A stretch of DNA of 64,000 nucleotides from positions 969,001 through 1,033,000 of the forward strand of contig NZ_CP149510.1 in NCBI RefSeq assembly GCF_040126305.1. Reading direction: 5' to 3'. The DNA is from Pararhizobium sp. A13 (lineage in GTDB: Bacteria; Pseudomonadota; Alphaproteobacteria; Rhizobiales; Rhizobiaceae). The notes under the pieces are model-generated. The model was given only the letters and a program-made list of their open reading frames with translations. It did not search any database and was not told where the DNA came from. Position 1 is the stretch's first letter, and each line of letters begins with the position of its first letter. The translations under genes and the position numbers were made by a program. This document shows, one piece after another, positions 10,507 to 20,207 of the stretch.

Positions 10507-11359
10507 TTCACGTGAAACATTTGTTAACCATGCCTTCGTCACGGGTTATCCCGTGAAGCATTCCCGCTCGCCCTTGATCCATAGCTATTGGCTGAAGCAG
10601 CTCGGCCTGGAAGGAAGCTACCGGGCGCATGAAGTCGCCGCGCAAGATTTTCCGGCTTTCATCGCGTCGCTCAGGAACGGCCAGTCCGGTTTCATCGGCG
10701 GCAATGTCACCATCCCTCACAAGGAAATGGCCTTCGCCCTTTCCGACCGGCCGGACACGTTGAGCACCGAACTCGGCGCTTCCAATACCTTGTGGGTCGA
10801 GGATAGGTTGGTACATGCGACCAATACGGACGGGCATGGGTTCACGGCGAACCTCGATGAGCGCTCTGCCGGCTGGGATCGATGCGACACCGCGATCGTT
10901 CTCGGCGCCGGCGGCGCCAGCCGGGCGGTCATCCAGGCGGTGCGTGATCGCGGCGTCAAGACCATCCATGTGGTCAATCGCACGCAAGCCCGGGCACAGG
11001 AACTGGCCGACCGGTTCGGCCCGGCGGTTCATGCGCAGCCGATGGAGGCTCTGCCGGAGGTGATGAAAGACGCCGGCCTTTTCATCAACACCACGTCTCT
11101 CGGTATGGACGGATCGGAGGCGCCCGACATCGACTTTACGGTGATGCGGTCCGGCAGCGTCGTGACGGATATTGTCTATGTCCCTTTGAAGACGCCGATC
11201 CTGCAGCAGGCGGAGATACAGGGTTTTGCGATCGTCGATGGTCTCGGCATGCTTTTGCATCAGGCAGTGCCCGGATTTGAAAAATGGTTTGGCAAGAGAC
11301 CGCAGGTCGATGCGACACTGCGGCAGATCATCATCGACGACATGGCGCGACACGCATGA
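10499..11359 (+). CDS. aroE: Shikimate dehydrogenase AroE
   Basis: AroE reduces 3-dehydroshikimate to shikimate with NADPH in aromatic amino acid synthesis. The 286-residue protein has the substrate-binding [11 protein letters not shown] near residue 20, the catalytic-lysine block NVTIPHKE near residue 75, and the glycine-rich nucleotide loop [11 protein letters not shown] with NRT downstream at about residues 138-165. The C-terminal [11 protein letters not shown] is typical. A parS-like palindrome covers codons 2-7, so the first residues (RDSRET) are shaped by that DNA site. The start overlaps maf and the end overlaps coaE by ATGA. Confidence 0.96.
   Translation: MRDSRETFVNHAFVTGYPVKHSRSPLIHSYWLKQLGLEGSYRAHEVAAQDFPAFIASLRNGQSGFIGGNVTIPHKEMAFALSDRPDTLSTELGASNTLWVEDRLVHATNTDGHGFTANLDERSAGWDRCDTAIVLGAGGASRAVIQAVRDRGVKTIHVVNRTQARAQELADRFGPAVHAQPMEALPEVMKDAGLFINTTSLGMDGSEAPDIDFTVMRSGSVVTDIVYVPLKTPILQQAEIQGFAIVDGLGMLLHQAVPGFEKWFGKRPQVDATLRQIIIDDMARHA
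10504..10519. promoter_or_regulatory. parS-like ParB-binding site 3
   Basis: TGATTCACGTGAAACA matches the parS consensus at 15 of 16 positions; the third base is A instead of T. It lies across the first codons of aroE, on the other side of oriC from the two parS copies near mnmG and rsmG. TTAACCAT immediately downstream (10523-10530) resembles a CtrA half site, but one short match is weak. Confidence 0.75.
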
Positions 11360-11949
11360 TCATTCTAGGGCTGACAGGATCGATCGGCATGGGCAAAACG
11401 ACCGCCGCGCAAATGTTCGCGGATCTCGGTGTGCCCGTGAACGACGCCGATGCCGCCGTGCATGCGCTCTATCGGGGCGCGGCGGTCGCGGCGATCGAGG
11501 CGGCATTTCCAGGAGCAACGTTGGCGGGCGTGGTCGACAGGAAGGAGCTGTCCCGGCAGCTGTCTGAAAATCCGGCGCTGTTCAAGACGCTCGAAGCCAT
11601 TGTTCATCCGCTCGTGCGCCAGGTGGAACAGGAGTTCCTCGCGCGTCACCGTGCAGAAAAATCTCCGCTCGTCCTGCTCGACATCCCGCTGTTGTTCGAG
11701 ACGAAGGCGGAAAACCGGGTCGATGCGGTGGTGATTGTCACCTGCGATCCGGAGATCCAGAAGGAGCGGGTGATGAAAAGGCCGGGGATGACGGAGGAAA
11801 AATTCGCACTCATTCTCTCCCGCCAGGTTCCCGATGCGGAAAAACGTGCGAAAGCGGATTACATCATCGATACCAGTGGTGAGCTTGATTCGACCCGCGC
11901 CCAAGTCGCGGACATCGTCCGGCAGGTGACCAGCCAGAAGAGGCCATGA
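11356..11949 (+). CDS. coaE: Dephospho-CoA kinase CoaE
   Basis: CoaE phosphorylates the 3'-hydroxyl of dephospho-CoA, the last step of coenzyme A synthesis. The ATG at 11356 overlaps the aroE stop (ATGA) and begins [15 protein letters not shown], with the P-loop [16 protein letters not shown] (about residue 31) and [11 protein letters not shown] (about residue 115) are family motifs. The product is 197 residues, a normal length. An in-frame ATG at 11284 lies inside aroE and would add 24 non-conserved residues, so it was not used. The stop overlaps dnaQ. Confidence 0.95.
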   Translation: MIILGLTGSIGMGKTTAAQMFADLGVPVNDADAAVHALYRGAAVAAIEAAFPGATLAGVVDRKELSRQLSENPALFKTLEAIVHPLVRQVEQEFLARHRAEKSPLVLLDIPLLFETKAENRVDAVVIVTCDPEIQKERVMKRPGMTEEKFALILSRQVPDAEKRAKADYIIDTSGELDSTRAQVADIVRQVTSQKRP

Positions 11950-12656
11950 TGCGCGAAATCATCTTCGATACGGAAACGACGGGTCTCGACAACAGGCAGG
12001 ACCGCGTCATCGAAATCGGTGGCATCGAACTCGACAATCATTTTCCAACCGGGCGGACATTTCATGTCTACATCAATCCCGGCGACCGGAAGGTGCATCC
12101 CGACGCTCTGGCGGTCCACGGCATCTCGGACGAGTTCCTCAAGGACAAGCCGGACTTTGCCGGCGTCGTCACCGAACTGCTCGAATTTTTCGGCGACGCC
12201 CGCTGGGTGGCCCACAACGCGACCTTTGACATGGGCTTCATGAACGCCGAGTTTGCCCGGCTCGGCCTGCCGGCGATTGCCAATGACCTGGTGACGGACA
12301 CGCTGGCGCTTGCCCGTCGCAAGCACCCGATGGGCCCAAACTCGCTCGATGCGCTCTGCCGGCGTTATGGGATAGACAATTCGCACCGCACCAAGCACGG
12401 CGCGCTGCTCGACTCCGAGCTTTTGGCGGAAGTCTATATCGAGATGATCGGTGGTCGGCAGGCGGCGTTCGGCCTGCTCTCCGGTGAGAGCCGCGGCGGC
12501 CAGGCGGTTGAAATCGACGATATCATTGTCGTCGCCGGGCAAAGGCCGCGACCGCTTGCGCCCCGTTTGAGTATCGAGGAAATCGAAGCGCATGCGGCGC
12601 TCGTCGCTAAAATGGGTGTAAAGGCCATCTGGGTAAGATACGAGTCCGCCACATGA
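11946..12656 (+). CDS. dnaQ: DNA polymerase III epsilon subunit (3'-5' proofreading exonuclease)
   Basis: DnaQ is the proofreading exonuclease of the replicative polymerase. It has the DEDDh exonuclease motifs: ExoI IIFDTETTGLD (residues 5-15), ExoII VAHNATFDMGFMN (about 89-101) and ExoIII HGALLDSELLAEVY (about 152-165) with its histidine and aspartate. The length, 236 residues, matches the family. The ATGATG start overlaps the coaE stop, so maf-aroE-coaE-dnaQ is a tightly packed transcript running away from the origin. A hairpin terminator follows at once. Confidence 0.96.
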   Translation: MMREIIFDTETTGLDNRQDRVIEIGGIELDNHFPTGRTFHVYINPGDRKVHPDALAVHGISDEFLKDKPDFAGVVTELLEFFGDARWVAHNATFDMGFMNAEFARLGLPAIANDLVTDTLALARRKHPMGPNSLDALCRRYGIDNSHRTKHGALLDSELLAEVYIEMIGGRQAAFGLLSGESRGGQAVEIDDIIVVAGQRPRPLAPRLSIEEIEAHAALVAKMGVKAIWVRYESAT

Positions 12657-12658
12657 AA

Positions 12659-12681
12659 ATGCCCGGTCGAAGACCGGGCAT
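12659..12681. terminator. Bidirectional terminator between dnaQ and secB
   Basis: A 10-base stem (ATGCCCGGTC / GACCGGGCAT) with a 3-base GAA loop sits between convergent dnaQ and secB. The flanks are A/T-rich on both sides (TGAAA before, CATTTAAATCA after), so it can serve both strands. Confidence 0.8.
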
Positions 12682-12710
12682 CATTTAAATCATATTCTAC
12701 GAGAACCGGG

Positions 12711-13202
12711 TCAGTTCGTGTTGGCGGAGACCTGTGCCCGGACTTTCTCTTCAGCCATGCGCTGGGTGAACATCTGGGCAAAATCGATCGGGTCGATCAT
12801 CAGCGGCGGGAAGCCGCCGTTGCGGGTCGCGTCGGAAACGATCTGGCGGGCAAACGGGAACAGCAGGCGCGGGCATTCGATGAAGAGCAGCGGCAGCATA
12901 TGCTCCTGCGGGAAGCCGGTGACGCGGAAGACGCCGCCATAGGCGAGTTCGACGTTGAACAGCATCTTGTCGCCATCCTTGGCTTCGGCATTCAGCGTCA
13001 GCACGACGTCGAACTCCGCATCCGACAGCGGATTGGCGTTGACGTTGACATTGATGTTGATCGACGGAGCCTTGTCGCGGGCCTGAAGCGAACGCGGCGC
13101 ACCCGGATTTTCAAACGAAAGGTCCTTGATGTACTGCGCCAGGATGTTCAGGGACGGGCTCTCTGCAGCGCCGCCATTTGGGGTGGATGAGGTATCGGTC
13201 AT
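12711..13202 (-). CDS. secB: Protein-export chaperone SecB
   Basis: SecB is a tetrameric cytosolic chaperone that delivers unfolded preproteins to SecA. The 163-residue protein includes [19 protein letters not shown] (about residues 18-36) and the family's strand-rich core with [18 protein letters not shown] and [33 protein letters not shown]. The ATG at 13202 follows AAGG at a good distance. The frame is open to 13247, but the extra 15 residues are not typical. It is convergent with dnaQ and shares its terminator. Confidence 0.96.
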   Translation of the reverse strand: MTDTSSTPNGGAAESPSLNILAQYIKDLSFENPGAPRSLQARDKAPSININVNVNANPLSDAEFDVVLTLNAEAKDGDKMLFNVELAYGGVFRVTGFPQEHMLPLLFIECPRLLFPFARQIVSDATRNGGFPPLMIDPIDFAQMFTQRMAEEKVRAQVSANTN

Positions 13203-13279
13203 AAGGCCTTTTCCTTCGGACATGAATTTGGTGAGGCCATCTAGCACTTCGCTTCAGGGCTTACAACCCGGAGCGCCTC

Positions 13280-13792
13280 TTACTTCAGGCGGTCGCGCTC
13301 GTTCGGATCGGTGCGGCCGCGGCCATCGGTACGGGAAAATTCGTCTTCGTCGAGGTCGATGACCTGCGGGCCGGATGGTGACCCGCGGGCGGGGTCCGGT
13401 CCGCGCGAAAATCCACCCATGCCACCTGTCGTCACGATCGTCAGACGGTTCTTGATCAGCGACCAGCCGAGATCCCTGACGGCCGGAATGAAAAGGAGCA
13501 GCCCGATAACATCGCTGATGAAGCCGGGAATGATCAGCAGGAATGCAGCGATCACGATCATCACGCCATGCACGAGCTGCCGTCCGGGGTCGGTGCCGGT
13601 CTGCGAGGCCTGCTGAATTTTCCTGAGCACGCCGAAGCCCTGGATGCGCAAGAGAACGGCGCCGGCGATCGCGCTTGCCAGCACCAGCAGCAACGTCACG
13701 CCGACGCCGACTTCGCGGCCGACGAAAATGAAGGCGGCGATCTCCGCAAGCGGCATCAAAAGAAAAAGCAGCGGAATGATCAGAGAACGCAT
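13280..13792 (-). CDS. fxsA: FxsA family membrane protein
   Basis: FxsA-type proteins are small inner-membrane proteins; E. coli FxsA relieves F-plasmid exclusion of phage T7, but the cellular role is unclear. The sequence has hydrophobic helices at MRSLIIPLLFLLMPLAEIAAFIFVG, VTLLLVLASAIAGAVLL, VMIVIAAFLLIIPGFISDVIGLLLFIP, then a hydrophilic tail rich in G, D and R (SRTDGRGRTDPNERDRLK). The PGFISDVIG motif is characteristic. The ATG at 13792 is chosen; a GTG at 13801 would add three residues. The gene is divergent from the Tim44-like gene. Confidence 0.88.
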   Translation of the reverse strand: MRSLIIPLLFLLMPLAEIAAFIFVGREVGVGVTLLLVLASAIAGAVLLRIQGFGVLRKIQQASQTGTDPGRQLVHGVMIVIAAFLLIIPGFISDVIGLLLFIPAVRDLGWSLIKNRLTIVTTGGMGGFSRGPDPARGSPSGPQVIDLDEDEFSRTDGRGRTDPNERDRLK

Positions 13793-13930
13793 GGTGTCCA
13801 CTTAATGTGAAAGCAGCCTGTCCCCGTTGGACCGGCAATTGCAAAGAAGTGATATAGTCGTTTGAATGATCGTGCCATGCAGACTATATGGGATGATTGC
13901 ACGGCATGTTAACAGCGGTTCTGGGTGGAA

Positions 13931-14629
13931 ATGGGCTCTTTCGACTTCATCACATTGTTTTTCCTGGTCGCCGCGGTGATCATCTTCCTCCAGTTGCGCA
14001 GCGTGCTGGGCAAGAGGACTGGAAACGAACGTCCGCCCGTTGATCCCTATTCGCCCCGCGAGGCGGCCCAAGGCCCGGAAGCAACCGGGAAGGTCGTGCA
14101 GCTCCCCCGCCGCGACGGCGCCGGAGAGGACATTTCACGCTATGCCGATATCGATGCCTTCACCAAGGCTGGAACGCCGCTCAACGACGCGCTGCGCCGC
14201 ATGAGCGATGCCGATCCGAATTTCGACCCGCAGGAGTTCGTCAACGGTGCCAAGATGGCCTACGAAATGATCGTCATGGCGTTTGCCGACGGCGACCGAA
14301 AGACGCTCAAGGGTCTTCTGTCCCGGGAGGTCTATGAAGGTTTCGATGCGGCGATTTCCGAGCGCGAAAGCAAGGGTGAAGTCGTCAAATCCACCTTCGT
14401 TGGCATCGAGAAGGCCGACATGGTGCATGCCGAGATCAAGGACAGTGAAGCCAACATCACGCTGCGCATCATCAGCCAGCTGATTTCCGCGACCTACGAC
14501 AAATCCGGTGCCATCATCGATGGAGACGCTGAGGCCGTCTCTGAAGTCAACGACCTCTGGACGTTTGCCCGCGACAGCCGCTCGCGCGATCCGAATTGGA
14601 AGCTGATCGCCACCGAATCCGAAAACTGA
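13931..14629 (+). CDS. Tim44-like domain membrane protein (TimA type)
   Basis: The 232-residue protein has an N-terminal transmembrane helix (FITLFFLVAAVIIFLQLRSVLG), a linker rich in G, P and R, and a C-terminal Tim44-like domain from about residue 85. That domain contains FVNGAKMAYEMIVMAFADGDRKTLKGLLS and ends VNDLWTFARDSRSRDPNWKLIATE. Mitochondrial Tim44 anchors mtHsp70 to the import channel; alphaproteobacterial homologues are inner-membrane proteins of unsettled function. ATG 13931 is chosen over the GTG at 13925. The gene is 12 bases upstream of mltA, with which it is probably co-transcribed. Confidence 0.9.
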   Translation: MGSFDFITLFFLVAAVIIFLQLRSVLGKRTGNERPPVDPYSPREAAQGPEATGKVVQLPRRDGAGEDISRYADIDAFTKAGTPLNDALRRMSDADPNFDPQEFVNGAKMAYEMIVMAFADGDRKTLKGLLSREVYEGFDAAISERESKGEVVKSTFVGIEKADMVHAEIKDSEANITLRIISQLISATYDKSGAIIDGDAEAVSEVNDLWTFARDSRSRDPNWKLIATESEN

Positions 14630-14641
14630 TCGGGACCGGCG

Positions 14642-15757
14642 ATGGATTTCGATTTGCAGCGGGTCGATTTTTCCGGCCTCCCCGGTTGGCGCGACGACAA
14701 TCCGCTGCCGTTGCTTGGCGCCCTTGAGCGCTGTCGCCATCATGTCGCGACGGTCAAACCACACAAGACGGGTTCGCTCGGTGTCTCGTCCGCCGACCTG
14801 ATGCAGGCTTATGGGGCGGCCTCGACCGTCGAGATACGGACCGCAGACGCAGCTCGGGCTTTCTTCGAAGATCACTTTGTCCCGTTCAAGATCGTCCGCA
14901 GGGACGGCAGGCCCGGTTTCGTGACGGCATTCTATGAACCCGAGGTTCTGGTCAGCACGACGCCGGACAAGACATTTCGCTTTCCCTTCTACCGTCGTCC
15001 GGATGATCTTGTTGACGTCGACGATAGCAATCGGCCCATCGGCATGGATCCTTATTTTGCCTTCGGCCAGTTGAAGGATGGCGCCATTGGCGAATATCCG
15101 GATCGCAAGGCGATCGAGCAGGGCTTTCTTGCCGGGCGCGGACTGGAGATCGCCTATGCCAAATCCAAGGTCGATGTTTTCTTCGCCCACGTGCAAGGGG
15201 CGGCCCGGCTTGTCTTTCCCGACGGGTCGATGAAGCGCGTCACCTATGCGGCGAAGACCGGGCATTATTTTTCCGCGACCGGAAAGCTGCTGATCGAGCG
15301 GGGCAAGATCGATGCGGCGACCGTCTCGATGCAAACGATCCGGCAATGGCTGGACGAACATCCGGATGAGGCTGACGAGGTGCTCTGGCACAACCGATCC
15401 TTCATCTTCTTCCGTGAGGCGGCGGTTGATGATACCGGTCTCGGTCCGGTGGCGGCGGCCAAGGTGGCGTTGGAGCCCGGCCGCTCGCTTGCGGTCGACC
15501 GGCTCATTCATACCTTCGGCGTTCCCTTCTTCATCTCGAGCGACAGCCTGAAGTCCATCGATGGCGGCCGGCCGTTTCGCCGGCTGATGCTGGCGCTCGA
15601 CACGGGATCGGCGATCGTCGGCCCCGCGCGCGGCGATATCTTTACCGGCTCGGGTGACGAAGCCGGGCACCTGGCTGGTGCCGTGCGCAACGACGCCGAC
15701 TTTTTCATTTTCATTCCGAAGGCCGCGGCGGCAAGATACGACCATGGCCAGGGATAA
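14642..15757 (+). CDS. mltA: MltA-domain murein lytic transglycosylase, no visible export signal
   Basis: MltA enzymes cleave the MurNAc-GlcNAc bond to form 1,6-anhydromuropeptides. The 371-residue protein has the insert domain (GFVTAFYEPEVLVS), the middle block QGAARLVFPDGS and the C-terminal 3D double-psi barrel with LALDTGSAIVGPARGDIFTGSGDEAG, which includes the catalytic aspartates. The first residues, MDFDLQRVDFSGLPGW, already belong to the conserved domain, and only 12 bases separate it from the Tim44-like gene, so there is no room for a signal peptide. The last 14 bases overlap the next gene. Confidence 0.9.
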   Translation: MDFDLQRVDFSGLPGWRDDNPLPLLGALERCRHHVATVKPHKTGSLGVSSADLMQAYGAASTVEIRTADAARAFFEDHFVPFKIVRRDGRPGFVTAFYEPEVLVSTTPDKTFRFPFYRRPDDLVDVDDSNRPIGMDPYFAFGQLKDGAIGEYPDRKAIEQGFLAGRGLEIAYAKSKVDVFFAHVQGAARLVFPDGSMKRVTYAAKTGHYFSATGKLLIERGKIDAATVSMQTIRQWLDEHPDEADEVLWHNRSFIFFREAAVDDTGLGPVAAAKVALEPGRSLAVDRLIHTFGVPFFISSDSLKSIDGGRPFRRLMLALDTGSAIVGPARGDIFTGSGDEAGHLAGAVRNDADFFIFIPKAAAARYDHGQG

Positions 15758-16301
15758 GAAGCTTACCAGCGAGGATCGGATATTGTGGGGCAAGGTCGCT
15801 CGCACCACCCGTCCGCTGCCCGGCCGAATGGACGAGCTTGCCGAATTCGAAGAGCCGGCGCTGGAACCTGAAAAGCCGGCGGCACCGCCGATCGGGGAAG
15901 GCAAGTCTCTGGCGGAATCGTTCGGTGGCGCTGCGGAAGCAGTAAAGCGCCCGCGTGTCCACCATCCTCTCGAAAAACCCGTCAAGCGCAAACTGGCAAA
16001 GGGCCATCTGCCGATCGAGGCGCGGATCGACCTGCACGGCATGGTCCAGAGTGAGGCGCATGGGTTCCTGTTGCATTTTCTCCTGCGCGCGCATGACCGG
16101 GGCCTGAGGCACGTGCTCGTCATCACCGGCAAGGGTACGTCGCTTGGCAGCGAGGGCGCGTTGAAACGGGCGGTGCCGATGTGGTTTTCGCTACCGGAAT
16201 TCCGGATGCTGATTTCCTCCTACGAGCCGGCAGCACGCAACCACGGCGGCGAGGGCGCGCTCTATGTCCGCCTGTCGAAGCTGAGGGGTTCGATGCCATG
16301 A
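15744..16301 (+). CDS. Smr-domain protein (DUF/YdaL-like)
   Basis: The 185-residue protein starts MARDKKLTSEDRILWGKVARTTRPLPGR, has a proline- and glutamate-rich linker, and ends in an Smr (MutS2 C-terminal) domain. The domain shows the key RIDLHGMVQSEAH motif near residue 94, HVLVITGKGTS near residue 127 and a C-terminal EGALYVRLSK. Smr domains are usually nucleases acting on nicked or collided nucleic acid; this stand-alone form has no defined role. The ATG at 15744 overlaps the mltA end. Its stop overlaps the next gene by ATGA. The frame open upstream to 15654 lies inside mltA and was not used. Confidence 0.9.
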   Translation: MARDKKLTSEDRILWGKVARTTRPLPGRMDELAEFEEPALEPEKPAAPPIGEGKSLAESFGGAAEAVKRPRVHHPLEKPVKRKLAKGHLPIEARIDLHGMVQSEAHGFLLHFLLRAHDRGLRHVLVITGKGTSLGSEGALKRAVPMWFSLPEFRMLISSYEPAARNHGGEGALYVRLSKLRGSMP

Positions 16302-16672
16302 CGCCGTTTGGCGAAGCGATGCACCGGCTGCGGCGGCTGAAAGGTGTCTCGCAGAAACAGATGGCGGCCGCGATCGGCGTATCGCCGGCCTATCTCTCGG
16401 CACTGGAACATGGAAAGCGCGGCGCGCCGAGCTTTGAACTCCTGCAAAGGGTCGCCGGATATTTCAATGTCATCTGGGATGATGCCGACGAGCTTTTCGG
16501 TCTGGCAGCACTGTCCGATCCGAAAGTCGTGCTCGATACTTCCGGTTTGTCGCCCGCTCACACGGCCTTTGCCAACCGGCTCGCGAGCCGTATTCGTGGC
16601 TTATCCGGCGAAACCATCCATATGCTGGAAGATGTTTTGGAAAAAGGTCGGTTTGCTGATAAGGAACTCTGA
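16298..16672 (+). CDS. XRE-family helix-turn-helix regulator
   Basis: The 124-residue protein has an N-terminal Cro/CI-type helix-turn-helix: FGEAMHRLRRLKGVSQKQMAAAIGVSPAYLSALEHGKRGAPSF at residues 4-46. A short C-terminal part (about residues 80-124) has no recognised ligand domain. The ATG overlaps the Smr-gene stop (ATGA), so Tim44-like, mltA, smr and this gene look like one operon. The target is unknown. It lies 150 bases upstream of gyrB, but nothing in the sequence shows that it controls gyrB. Confidence 0.88.
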   Translation: MTPFGEAMHRLRRLKGVSQKQMAAAIGVSPAYLSALEHGKRGAPSFELLQRVAGYFNVIWDDADELFGLAALSDPKVVLDTSGLSPAHTAFANRLASRIRGLSGETIHMLEDVLEKGRFADKEL

Positions 16673-16711
16673 TGATCCCCTGAATTCTGCCGCTTTCAGG
16701 CTGCACGGGAT

Positions 16712-16739
16712 TTGGAACTCTGGACAAAATCCCTATATT
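16712..16739 (+). promoter_or_regulatory. Possible sigma70-type promoter for gyrB
   Basis: TTGGAA (16712-16717) and TATATT (16734-16739) are separated by 16 bases, about 85 bases before the chosen gyrB start. Both hexamers are near the consensus; no other support is visible. Confidence 0.35.
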
Positions 16740-16762
16740 CGGGGAGCGCCATCGAGGGCTGA

Positions 16763-19258
<2,496 letters not shown>

Positions 19259-19284
19259 TCGAGGCGTGCACGTTGCTCGACGTC

Positions 19285-19322
19285 AAAACCACGCCTCCGC
19301 AAGAAGGCGTGGTTTTCTTTTT
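19285..19322 (+). terminator. Rho-independent terminator after gyrB
   Basis: A 12-base stem (AAAACCACGCCT / AGGCGTGGTTTT) with an 8-base loop is followed by TCTTTTT. It lies 26 bases after the gyrB stop and just before the convergent nitroreductase end, so it may serve both genes. Confidence 0.88.
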
Positions 19323-19326
19323 GCAG

Positions 19327-19929
19327 CTACCCGGCGACGAAGGAGCCGTTGAAGGCGATTTCCGAGAGGGGGCGGCGGGGGCTCGGGGTTTCGCGCGCCT
19401 GCAGGAAGTCTGGCAGTTGCGACTTGTCGCCCAGCCGGCCGATGGCGGCGGCGGCTTCCACCCGGTGGCCCTCCGGAATGCCGAGAATTTCGACGGCCTT
19501 GTCGAAATGCAGCCCGGTCATGCCGTGTGCCTGGAACCCAAGCAGCTGCGCCTGATGGGCGATCGCGCCCCAGGCAGCACCGGTGTCGAAGCTGTGGCTA
19601 TACGACAGCGCGGCTTCGGTCGCACCCGGCGCGGCAAAATGCGTTTTCGAAATGAAGACAACGAGAGCCGAAGCGGATCTGGCCCAACCCTGATTGAATT
19701 CGTTGAGGATCGGGAAAAGCGTGTCCCACTCAGCGGTCTCGCGCAGCGCATAGACGAAACGCCAGGGCTGTGAATTGTAGGCCGAAGGCGCCCAGCGGCC
19801 AGCTTCGAGGATGGTCAGGAGCTCGGTTTCGGAGATAATCTCACCGGTGAAAGCGCGCGGAGACCAACGGTTGAGAAAGCTCGGCTCGATGGGATAATCA
19901 GCTTGGCGGTAGTTGCTGGAGGTTGTCAT
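19327..19929 (-). CDS. Nitroreductase-family flavoprotein
   Basis: The 200-residue protein is a single nitroreductase domain, expected to bind FMN and use NAD(P)H. It includes RWSPRAFTGE, the FMN-binding segment LEAGRWAPSAYNSQPWRF (about residues 41-58), and the C-terminal GIPEGHRVEAAAAIGRLGD block. The central helix SFDTGAAWGAIAHQAQLLGFQAHGMTG is typical of the family. The substrate cannot be told from sequence; family members reduce nitroaromatics, quinones or flavins. It is convergent with gyrB and divergent from gabD. A short palindrome at 19985-19999 (ACGGAC-GCA-GTCCGT) upstream might be an operator, but only 6 bases pair. Confidence 0.85.
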   Translation of the reverse strand: MTTSSNYRQADYPIEPSFLNRWSPRAFTGEIISETELLTILEAGRWAPSAYNSQPWRFVYALRETAEWDTLFPILNEFNQGWARSASALVVFISKTHFAAPGATEAALSYSHSFDTGAAWGAIAHQAQLLGFQAHGMTGLHFDKAVEILGIPEGHRVEAAAAIGRLGDKSQLPDFLQARETPSPRRPLSEIAFNGSFVAG

Positions 19930-20057
19930 TGCAAATTCCTGTCTTGGGAGGTCGGAAGTTGGAGGTGCCGGCGTTCGATAAAAAACGGACGCAGTCCGTA
20001 TATGGCGATTGAGAGCGTCCTCGCTAGGCAGCAGTTTGGCGACGGACCGTTTCCACC

Positions 20058-20168
20058 GTGAAGACGAAAGGCCAAACTGGGGCGGATGAGGCGCAATTCG
20101 AAATGGCGGAAGAGGACGCAGAAACGGCGTTCAGGGTCATTGTCGAACGGCAGAAAAAAGTTGTATAA
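20058..20168 (+). CDS. Possible 36-residue small ORF, unknown
   Basis: A GTG at 20058 opens a 36-codon frame ending at TAA 20166-20168, in the nitroreductase-gabD gap. The product is charged and helix-like (DEAQFEMAEEDAETAFRVIV). No ribosome-binding site precedes it, and the frame is open for only a few codons upstream. It could be a small protein, the tail of a decayed gene, or chance. The rest of the 19930-20207 gap shows only the short palindrome at 19985 and nothing else recognisable. Confidence 0.2.
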   Translation: MKTKGQTGADEAQFEMAEEDAETAFRVIVERQKKVV

Positions 20169-20207
20169 GTTCTGTAGATTTTTTTCCGAAGCAAAGGAAT
20201 ACCGCTG

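Noticed and set aside
14135..16132. 665-codon open frame on the minus strand
   Set aside because: It lies antisense to the Tim44-like gene, mltA and the Smr gene, which all show clear protein-family motifs. GC-rich codon usage creates long antisense frames.
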